Shown here piece after piece: positions 7,464 to 15,041 of a stretch of 15,564 nucleotides of DNA. A model generated the notes under the pieces. It saw only the letters and a list, made by a program, of their open reading frames with translations. It was not told the DNA's origin and ran no database searches. Origin of the DNA: Chrysochromulina parva (Eukaryota > Haptophyta > Prymnesiales > Chrysochromulinaceae). The stretch covers positions 1 through 15,564 of the forward strand of contig PJAB01001302.1 of NCBI GenBank assembly GCA_002887195.1. Direction: 5' to 3'. The stretch's first letter is position 1. Each line of letters opens with the position of its first letter. The translations under genes were made by a program, and so were the position numbers.

Positions 7464-7838
7464 ATGCTAGAACTGAGTTTAGCGATGCTCTCGTTGGCCC
7501 TGCAGCCAGGATCGCGACCTGCCATTCGTCCTTCCTTCGCCTTCGAAATGTCGGGCGTCCGCGTGGAGGTATGCCAGAACAAGTACTGCAAGAAGAAGGG
7601 CGCGGCCGCGACTCTCAAGCTTCTCCAGGAGCTTGTAGGAGACCGCGATGATGTGCAGGTGGTGGTGGCCGATATGACCCACACAGAGCACGGCTGCTTC
7701 GATGAGTGCACGATGGGTCCCAATGTGCGTATTGGTGGCGAGCCACAGGGCGACGATGGTCGTGTCTACAATGGAATCAAGACCGAGGCCATGTGCTCAG
7801 AGCTGCTTGAAAAGGCAGCTGCAGCGGCCAGAACATAG
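7464..7838 (+). CDS. Thioredoxin-like [2Fe-2S] ferredoxin
   Basis: The 124-residue protein has the signature of the thioredoxin-fold ferredoxins: VRVEVCQNKYC (C37-x4-C42), then GCFDEC (C78-x3-C82) followed by MGPNVRI and a VYNGI strand. The four cysteines are the expected [2Fe-2S] ligands, and the fold matches the small electron-transfer proteins related to the NuoE subunit of complex I. The first 29 residues are an extension with a hydrophobic start (MLELSLAMLSLAL) and then a basic, Pro/Ser stretch; this could be an organelle-targeting signal, plastid or mitochondrial. The start at 7464 is the first ATG (the frame opens at a GTG at 7410). The ATG at 7551 would give the bare domain. Its electron partner is unknown. 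Confidence 0.8.
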   Translation: MLELSLAMLSLALQPGSRPAIRPSFAFEMSGVRVEVCQNKYCKKKGAAATLKLLQELVGDRDDVQVVVADMTHTEHGCFDECTMGPNVRIGGEPQGDDGRVYNGIKTEAMCSELLEKAAAAART

Positions 7839-8377
7839 TCGTCTAGATCAGGATCCATTGAAAATCGAGTGATATTCATAGTAGTAGCTGAGGGGGCATG
7901 GAAGGTTCAAATATCGGGTTTGTACCGCCGAACAGCCAAAACAACTCCAGTGAGCAGCGACCAGTCTTGAGTCTAGCCAATTGTCTGTGTCTCCCCCGAT
8001 CATGCCCCCGATGGATGAATCATGAAAAGAGCATTGCGTCTCGAGACGCAAGCGTCAATGTGATTTGTATAAGCATTCATGTGGTACTATAGGAACTAAT
8101 GGCTGGAAAATGAGGCTATGGGCTCAACTTGACAACCCCTTGACCATGCATCCCCCCAGCGCAGGCTCATACGAGCTCCAGGCGCTGGTCGAGGCGCAGA
8201 GCCGACAGCCGAGACGAGAGAAATGGAGGAGGCGAGACCGCACAGGACCGCGAGGATCGAGAAGGTGCGATGAGCTGGTGAACTTCTGTGATGAAAAGAC
8301 GGAATCGTCACGGCCCGTGCCGAGAAAACACAAATCGAATCGAAGGTGGGCGGTCTTTTTGCCCCCTGCCAAGGGCC
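7839..8377. other. Intergenic spacer between ferredoxin and carrier genes
   Basis: No gene is recognised. The first part is relatively AT-rich and likely contains the 3' end of the ferredoxin transcript. The frame of the carrier is open from 8288, but only a GTG and an ATG without family sequence lie upstream of 8378. Confidence 0.45.
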
Positions 8378-9364
8378 ATGCCATCGCGGGTCGGCGAGGA
8401 CCTCCGCCTCGAGGCTCTCCGAGGTGGAGCCGCGTCAGCCGCCGCTTGCCTGCTGAGCAACCCGATTGACGTCGTGAGGTGTCGGCTCCAGCTCGAGGGA
8501 GGCCGTAGTGGCCTCTTTCATTCCACAGGCATGGCGAGCTCGCTGCCCGCTGCGATGGCGTACAACGTTGTGATGAACAGCACGCGATTCGCGCTATTCG
8601 CAAGTCTCTCCAGCAACACCGACCGGCCGTTGACGAGCGGCCTCTTGGCCGGCGGCGTTGCCGGTCTGGTCTCGTCGCCGCTTGCTCGGCTGCGGACGCT
8701 GCAACAGGCTGGCGACCACATGTTTGCGTCGGCAGCGCGGGCGACCGCAGCCGCACCCTTCTCGGGCGCCGGTATATGGTCGCTGCGGAACGCCGGCCAC
8801 ACAGCCTGCATCTTCTACCTCTACGAGGCCGCCCTGCGACGCCTCTCTGTGAGGCTCGACGGTGCAGGCGTGCCACCCTTGGTGTTGTACCTGTCCGCGT
8901 CGCTGTGCGCGTCGGTCACCTCTTGCCTGCTGATGAATCCGCTCGACGTGCTCGCGACCCGCGCCTTCCACGCTCCTCCTGCCAACGCAGCGGCGCTTGC
9001 CGCGAGCTTCCACACACCGACGCACCTAAACACGCCTGTCGCCGCGCCGAGCACGCTCAGGACGACGCTTAGGACGCCGGCACGCGTGCCGCTGAAGTGG
9101 CCTCTGCTCGACACCGCGTACCGCGGCCTCGGTGCGAACCTGATTCGGACCGTGCCGCACACGGTCCTCACATTTGTCTTCCTCGAGGCCCTGCGTGGCA
9201 ATGTGCCGCTTCTGCCTGCGCGCCCAGCTCTCACGCTCCCTCGGGACACTACCCCATCTTCGGTTCAACGAGAGGGCCTGCAGGAGAGGCGGCGCGGCCT
9301 GCTCGCGCGGTCGCAGACGGAAGTGATGCGGCCGTATTCTTTAGGACCTGGGCTGACGACTTGA
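8378..9364 (+). CDS. Mitochondrial carrier family (SLC25) transporter
   Basis: The 328-residue protein shows the three-fold carrier organisation. Repeat 1 has NPIDVVRCRLQ (P29-x-D31-x-x-R34), repeat 2 a weakened SPLARLRTLQ (P101, no acidic residue), and repeat 3 NPLDVLATR (P188, D190), with a conserved YRGLGANLIRTVPH segment at 248-260 before the last helix. Such carriers exchange metabolites across the inner mitochondrial membrane, or sometimes other organelle membranes. The AYNVVMNSTRF segment (61-71) resembles the oxaloacetate/SLC25A34-35 branch, but the substrate is not assigned. The matrix loop of repeat 3 is extended (about 198-245) with Thr/Pro/Ala-rich sequence, and about 50 residues follow the last helix. 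I start at 8378 (GCCATGC), directly before the first helix; upstream residues have no family character. Confidence 0.85.
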   Translation: MPSRVGEDLRLEALRGGAASAAACLLSNPIDVVRCRLQLEGGRSGLFHSTGMASSLPAAMAYNVVMNSTRFALFASLSSNTDRPLTSGLLAGGVAGLVSSPLARLRTLQQAGDHMFASAARATAAAPFSGAGIWSLRNAGHTACIFYLYEAALRRLSVRLDGAGVPPLVLYLSASLCASVTSCLLMNPLDVLATRAFHAPPANAAALAASFHTPTHLNTPVAAPSTLRTTLRTPARVPLKWPLLDTAYRGLGANLIRTVPHTVLTFVFLEALRGNVPLLPARPALTLPRDTTPSSVQREGLQERRRGLLARSQTEVMRPYSLGPGLTT

Positions 9365-10262
9365 GCGCCTTGCCCTCCATCGCGGAGCGGGAGGGCTGAA
9401 CTACTAGCATCGGACCCCGCACCCCCCCGCCCTATACGCACCCCCGCACACGGGGACACGCACCCTTGCGCTGTGTTTTTTGTTGTAGACTCTGTTGTAG
9501 TTTGTGCGTGTCGAGGTATCGACGAGATGTAGTCAGGTGTGTCAGGAATGTAGCGAGTTTTTGATAGTTCGTATTGACGTGAGGCACGCGCGCCCGGCGG
9601 CGGCGCGCGGCCGGCGGGGCGGCGCCGGCGGCGCGGGTCGAGCTCGACCGGCCATTGCCCGCCAACGCCGGCGCGATCGCGTATGCGCGCGGTTTGGCCG
9701 CGTTTCGTATCCGGTATCGAGCGTTCGCAGGGGCGAGCGCGAGGGCCGAGGCGCAGGCGGTCGCGCGGCGGGCGCGTGTGCCGTCCAGCGTCCTCCCTCC
9801 TCCGCGCGCGCCCCGCGGCGGGGTTGTTGCTTCGTCGAATTACGAATACGAAGAACGAAAGACGAATCGGTGCGTCCACGGTACGCCGGCGGAGGCGCTC
9901 ACGGGTGCGCGCCCCGTAAAACCGGCGGTTGGCTGGTACATGCCGGTTGGGTTCCGTTCCGGGCAAAACCGCGCCACATGTGGTTCGTGGGGTACCGTTC
10001 GTGGACCGTGTGCTGATCCTAGCTGGTCGTCCGTTGAGCAACTCTTCATGCGTCATGGCAGCATCTCCCCTCTCCCCCCACGACCTCCCTTCTTCCCCCA
10101 CTATGCCAGCTGGATGTCACGTTGGCCACACCTCCGTGCTGGTAGCGTCGCTCACTCAACATAGCCCACTGCTCCACGTGTGCGCGTGTCCACGGATCCC
10201 GCGCGCCTGCCGAGCACTGTGTTCACGTGTGCCTCCATCCCAATGCGCTCTGTACGTGGCGC
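9365..10262. other. Long intergenic region between convergent genes
   Basis: This is the space between the 3' ends of the carrier (plus) and the kinase (minus). T/GT-rich DNA at 9474-9510 may be the 3' end region of the carrier transcript. A very GC-rich block covers about 9590-9830 and includes a 14-bp perfect palindrome at 9636-9649 (GGTCGAGCTCGACC). Several long frames cross the region on both strands, but they overlap each other and are Arg/Ala/Gly-rich. I support no gene here. Confidence 0.5.
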
Positions 10263-13200
10263 TCAGATAGAGGAGACGCACTGGTACATGTTCTCCATGT
10301 ACTCATCGACGACGGCGGTGGGTGAGACAAAGTCCCATTCGGCCACTTCGTACTCCTGATCGGGCGCCTCGCGCTCGGCCTCCGAGATATCATTGGCGAT
10401 CTGCACGGCGAGATTCTCCTTGTCCTTCTTGCGCTTTGCCGGCGCCTTGAGGTTGACGCAGGGCGAGTCGAACTTTTTGAGCGGCACGAGGTCCCAGTCG
10501 ATGCCCCTCCAGTACGGATGGTCAAGGATCCCTGCATGCAATGCGGGAGGCAATGCGGGAGGCAATGAGGGAGGCAATGAGGGAGGCAATGAGGGAGGCA
10601 ATGAGGGAGGCAATGAGCAATGAGGGAGGCAGTCTGCATGCAATCGGGATGATCGCAAGTCACGGAGCGCGCACCAGCGATGCCACGGCTGTCGCAGCCT
10701 AGTCGCACGTTGTGGTCTTGGTGAAGGAGCCCCATGACGAGGCTCTCGGCGGCGGAGTCCTTGAAGTCGTGCGGCCGGTACTGCGGGTTCTCGTCCTCCG
10801 GATGAGCATAGGGCACCGTGCCCGCCGAGAACTCGTACATGAGGACGCCCACCGTGTACCAGTCGCACGACATGCCGTAGGGCTCGCGACGGTCCTTGGC
10901 CCATCGCACCTCAGGCGCCATGTAGCAATCGGTGCCCACACGCGAGCGCCTCTTGGGCTGCTTCTTAGAGACGCGGGCAGCGAGCCCCATGTCGATCATC
11001 CGCACGTGGCCCTCCTCGTCGATCAGCAGGTTCTCGGGCTTCATGTCGCGGTACAAGACGTTCTGCTGGTGGCAGTAGCCGATGACGCACACGACCTCCA
11101 TCATGATGAAGCGCACCTGCTCGGCCGTCAGACGCTTCTTCGTGAGAACAAACTCGGAGAGGTCTCCCGCGGGCACGAGGTCCATGACCAGCACGAGGAA
11201 CTCTGTGTTCTGGAAGGCGTACGAGAGGTTGACCAGGAAGGGGTGGTGTAGGCATGCCATCAGGTCCTTCTCGAGGTGGATCTTCCTCCTCCAGGACGAG
11301 CCCAGGGAGCGGCGCATCATCTCCTTGTGCATCACTTTCATCGCATAGTGCTTGCCGCAGTCGCGCTTGACTACCTCAAGCACCTGCCCGAAGCCGCCCT
11401 GGCCCAGCACCCGGATAAGCCGGAAGTCAGGCAGCCCAGGTACTCGCCCTTCCTTGGCTTTGAGCTCCAGGATGTACGCAAAGTGCTCCGACGAGAGGAA
11501 CGGCGACATGCACTGGTCCTCGATGGCGCTGACCGCGATCTTCTGCGCCTCGTCGAAGAGCTTGCGTGCCTCTTTGATGTCGAGCGAGCCCACCGTCAGC
11601 TTGCCGAGCTCCGTCTTGATGGCCGCACGCTGCGTCTCAGTGAAGCAAGAGAGGCGCATCACGCCGTCGCTCTTGATGAAGTGCTCGTAGATGCGCGTGC
11701 CCATGTCGAGCAGCTGCGGCGGCTCAGGCTCTGATCGGAAGTCCTGCACGTCCATCCAGAACTCGAACATGGCGAGCGACATCGTGTACGCCTCGCGCTC
11801 GTCCGCCCGGTCCTCGCACGCCTTGGAGATGAACTTTCGGAAGATGCCCATGTAGGCCGGGTTCTGAAGGATCTCGTGGATGGACACGTTGGCGAGGTGC
11901 TGGCCGGCAACCTGGCGCTTTTCGTTCGAGAAGGCCTCGGTTAGGTTGCGCAAGCGTCTCGCCTGGTACGAGGCGAGGAAAGCAAAGAAGCGGCCGGGCA
12001 GCTTCGGATGGGACGTGAAGAGGCTCTCGAGGTACGCTCCGTCCACGCACACGAGGATCGCCTCCTCCGAGTCGGTCACGATCGAGGCAGTCGCGCATCC
12101 GCTCTTGAGAAGCGACGTCTCGCCGAACATCTCTCCCGGACCACGGTGTCCCACAACGACTGCCGTCGGCTGGTCCTTCAGCTGCAGCTCGACCCGCAGA
12201 GAACCCTGCAAGATCTGGTACAGGGCGCGCGTGGGCATCCCCTCGCGCAGCACCGAGTCGCCCTTTTTGAAGCGCATCTGCTTCGCGCCCGAGAGGAAGA
12301 GACTCCAATCCATCTCCGTCAAGTCCATCGAGAGTCCATGGGTCTGTGACGAACCTGACGAAGCTCGGGGGCTCTCCCGCGCCGTGTGGCCGCCGGATTT
12401 GCCCAGCTCGAGCGCGTCCATGATGGTCTTGTCGACCTCCTCGTACACCTGCGCCTTCGTCGGCCCCAGCTCGGCCGAGGCCGCCTGCAGCGCCGCGGCC
12501 GTCGCCTGGCGGCGGCATTGCTCCATTTGTACCCACGTCTCCTCACAACTTTCGGGCAGCGTCAGCTCGAGCGAGTAGCCCTTGCACTGCACTTCGACCG
12601 TATTGGCCAGCTCGGTCGACTTGAGGAGTGCAACCACGTCCGTCAGATCGACCGTCTGCTGCTTGTGGAAGCCGAAAACTTTCCAATCGAAGCACAGATG
12701 CTTCTCGAAGAGGTACATGTCACCGAAGGACACGTTGGCATCCTTGAGGGCATTCGCCTCTTTTCGCATGGAGCACGTGGTGCGCAAGACGAGGGGCTCG
12801 TCCTTGTCGAGGGCAAACAGCTGCCGGTACTTGGCCACGTTCAGGGTCGTGTCGCCCTGGGGCTTCTTGGCCGTTATGGTATTCTTGGCGTTCTTGGCGA
12901 CCACCTCGGCGCGCATCTTGGAAGACGCCTCGCTGATGCGATCCGAGAGCGTCGAAGCGAGCATCCGGAAGACGCGGCCGCACTTTTCGGGGTCCGATGC
13001 GATGTGCTCTGCCAGCCTGGAGTGCTGCACGACATAAGCCTCGACCGTGCCCGTGGCGATGACGCTGCTGCCGGGCAAGTCGCCCAGCAGGAGCGTCATC
13101 TCGCCGATTAGGTCGCCCTTGCTGCGCTTGGCCACCTCCTTAGTACCTTTCAAGATCGTCGCGGTGCCCTTCCGGATGAAGATGGCAGAGTCCGAAGCCT

Positions 13201-13384
13201 GGCCCTCAGTGATGATCGCCTCCCCATCCTTATATGTCTTTGGCAGGCCGACATCCCTGAAGAGGGCCTCACGGAACGCCTCCGCATCCTTCTCCGGTTG
13301 GAAGTGCGAACTCATAGAACGGCCGTGTGCATGGCCTTTCGCGGAGCCTTCTGCACCGCCTGCCTTGCTGCCCGCGCATCCCAT
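10263..13384 (-). CDS. GRK-like AGC kinase with cNMP-binding, GRAM and RGS domains (two exons)
   Basis: The exons are 13384-10675 and 10531-10263, giving 992 residues. The start MGCAGSK fits N-myristoylation at Gly2 with an acylatable Cys3, implying membrane association. Domains in order: cyclic-nucleotide-binding fold (about 27-155), GRAM/PH-like (185-292; FGDMYLFEKHLCFD), a second cNMP-binding fold (355-475), RGS homology (500-637; FRKFISKACEDR, FEFWMDVQDF, FDEAQ) and kinase (654-910). Kinase motifs are GQGGFG, K683, E705, YRD (780), PEN, DMG (798-800), GTDCYMAPE and DWYTVGV. The RGS-kinase order and the DMG/GLAAR segment (GRKs have DLG) point to the G-protein-coupled-receptor kinase group. 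The C-tail has a WDFVSP element like an AGC hydrophobic motif. Both cNMP folds lack the usual phosphate-binding Arg. Without splicing, the frame drifts into another one until 10223. The start is ATG, and the frame is uninterrupted to the intron. Confidence 0.85.
10532..10674 (-). repeat. Intron of the kinase gene with a 12-nt tandem repeat
   Basis: The intron is 143 nt, with donor GTGCGC and acceptor GCATGCAG, and it interrupts a Gly codon (G|GG). Removing it joins GIAG to ILDHPYW, the expected end of an AGC kinase domain. Its core is about seven copies of CATTGCCTCCCT with C-to-G variants at the 3' side. The acceptor sequence ATTGCATGCAG also occurs near the 5' side of the repeat (ending at about 10634), a duplicated, possibly alternative acceptor. 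The retained intron has no stop codon and would encode an LPHC repeat. Confidence 0.85.
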
Positions 13385-13555
13385 GAGCGCCGCCGCGCGA
13401 CCCTTTCACGACGACGTGAAGACCCGCGATGCTCGACCAACTTCGCGAAAGGAGTTTCATAAATTCCCTTCAAACTCGTTTGGAGCCATAAGAAACACCC
13501 ACACTTGCACTTCGTGACTCGCAAAACTATTTTTTGACGAACCCCGGACCCGTCC
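13385..13555. promoter_or_regulatory. Divergent spacer between kinase and RING-CH/AlgH genes
   Basis: Two starts face away from each other across 171 nt. An AT-richer patch at about 13455-13470 (TTTCATAAATTCCC) is the only core-promoter-like feature. The bidirectional promoter is inferred from arrangement. Confidence 0.4.
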
Positions 13556-14812
13556 ATGAAGCCCTCAGACAGCGATGACGAGCCCGGCATCCCTTCATGC
13601 CGCATCTGCATGGAGCCGGGTACCCCTTACGGCGACCTCGTCCAGCCATGCGCATGCGCTGGCACGCAGGCTTGGATCCACATCGGCTGCCTGAAGCGGT
13701 GGCAGCAGTCGTCACCCAACCGTTCGCGAAAAGCCATCTGCCCAGTTTGCAAGGCGGCATACGCCCCCGAATTCGTGCCGCGCGAAAAGCCCCCTGCGAG
13801 CGTCTCTCCGCTCTCGCTGCCCTATAACTGGGTGCGCAATGCGATAGCCATGGCCAGTTTGGGGTTCGCCAACATCTTCTGCAACGAGCCTGTCATCATG
13901 GTAGTAATCCTCGTCATCATGTTCATTGGCTGCTTGGACTGGTCGCTTCCGGCCCTCTTTGGTTTACGGCTGTGCATGCTCGTGGACGGAGACGGCACGC
14001 CCTCGCTTCGCCTCGTGCGTGTTGGGTCGAACATCCAGGGCCTCGCGGCGGGCGCGCTGCTCGTGGCCACAGACGCCATACGTGGCGGCATCTTTGACCG
14101 CGCGGTGGTCGTGATCACGCGCCACGACGAGGAGGGCACTGCCGGCTACCTCATCAACTGCCCCATCGAACGCATCCGCACCAACCATCCGGTCTTCGAA
14201 AGCGGCGCGCCTCTCCGCCACGCGCTCGCAACGCCTGAGGACCCGTTCGCGGTCTCGCACGGGCTAGGCGGGCCCGTCGGCCTCGACACTTGGGTCGTGC
14301 TGCACGCGTTCGAGAACGTGCCGGGCGCCACGCGCCTGGGGAGCGGACTGCACGTCGGCGGCGACCTCGCAACGCTACGTGAGCGCGCGCGCGCTTCACT
14401 GCTCGACCAACGCAGGGCCGTCGACGGGGCCGAGGCACAGCAGGCCGATGCGCGAGGAGCGCAGGCTGGCGCGGCCGACGGCGCGGCCGAGGGTGCGGCG
14501 GCCTTCCGCGCGGATGCCCTGCACGTGAGAGGAGAGGTCGATGCCGCATCACTCTGGCGCTCGCATCGATGGGTGGGCACCACTCCACGCGAGCGCACCC
14601 ACGTCCTCGCGCGTGCGCTGCATGGGCACTCCTCGTGGGCGCCCGGCCAGCTCGAAGGCGAGATCCGCTCGGGACTGTGGAAATGGGGCGCCGGCCAAGG
14701 GTACGAGTTCGCGCTGACGAGTGCCGGCTGGCCTCTTGCTGACGCGAGGCCCGATTATCGCATCTGGCACAAGGCCCTCGCCGTCCTCGAGCGTGCGCAG
14801 GTTGGAAGGTAG
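13556..14812 (+). CDS. RING-CH (MARCH-type) finger fused to an AlgH/UPF0301 domain
   Basis: The 418-residue protein starts with a complete C4HC3 RING-CH finger: C15, C18, C32, C34, H42, C45, C62, C65, with the WIHIGCLKRW helix typical of membrane-bound MARCH ubiquitin ligases. A strong membrane segment lies at about 112-127 (MVVILVIMFIG), with a second hydrophobic stretch at 130-143. From about 157 the sequence matches the AlgH/UPF0301 (DUF179) family: GLAAGALLVAT, FDRAVVVITRH, GTAGYLINCPI, GGPVGLDTW, GGDLATL and GHSSWAPGQLEGEI with a following LWKW. That family is found in bacteria and in plastids of plants; its biochemical role is not settled. An Ala/Arg/Gly-rich insertion (about 277-330) splits the AlgH domain before its last conserved motif. 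The finger and the AlgH part lie in one uninterrupted frame without an intron. The start is the first ATG, just ahead of the finger. Confidence 0.85.
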   Translation: MKPSDSDDEPGIPSCRICMEPGTPYGDLVQPCACAGTQAWIHIGCLKRWQQSSPNRSRKAICPVCKAAYAPEFVPREKPPASVSPLSLPYNWVRNAIAMASLGFANIFCNEPVIMVVILVIMFIGCLDWSLPALFGLRLCMLVDGDGTPSLRLVRVGSNIQGLAAGALLVATDAIRGGIFDRAVVVITRHDEEGTAGYLINCPIERIRTNHPVFESGAPLRHALATPEDPFAVSHGLGGPVGLDTWVVLHAFENVPGATRLGSGLHVGGDLATLRERARASLLDQRRAVDGAEAQQADARGAQAGAADGAAEGAAAFRADALHVRGEVDAASLWRSHRWVGTTPRERTHVLARALHGHSSWAPGQLEGEIRSGLWKWGAGQGYEFALTSAGWPLADARPDYRIWHKALAVLERAQVGR

Positions 14813-14861
14813 ATAGAAAATCGATACGCGATTCGACGGGAATAGACATCTCGGTACTCGG

Positions 14862-14925
14862 AAGCCCCGGCCCCCGCCCGGGCCCCGGCCGGCCGGGATC
14901 CGCCGCGCGCCGGCACACGCGGTAG
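14862..14925. repeat. GC-rich palindromic cluster after the RING-CH/AlgH gene
   Basis: Overlapping short palindromes (CCCGGG, GGGCCC, CCGGCCGG, GCGCGC) can fold into hairpins. The cluster lies between the stop of the RING-CH/AlgH gene and the 3' end of the convergent minus-strand gene. It may be composition only. Confidence 0.35.
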
Positions 14926-15041
14926 TGAGTGAAGTGAGTCCGGTTCACGGAGTAACCGTGTGACGCCCGGGCATATGCGCCGATGGGACGCGCTGTATTG
15001 TGCTCTTTTTATATTACTTAGCGTATTGTATGCAGATTCTC

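Noticed and set aside
9265..10164. Long open frames on both strands (278 and 169 residues) between carrier and kinase genes
   Set aside because: They overlap each other, are Arg/Ala/Pro-rich, show no domain, and follow the GC-rich composition of the region.
10223..10262. End of the kinase frame without splicing at 10223
   Set aside because: That tail follows from reading through an intron of 143 nt in the wrong frame; the spliced frame has the conserved kinase end and an AGC-type tail, and stops at 10263.
10393..10623. Frame encoding a GGNE repeat on the plus strand
   Set aside because: It is the opposite strand of the 12-nt repeat in the kinase intron, not a separate gene.
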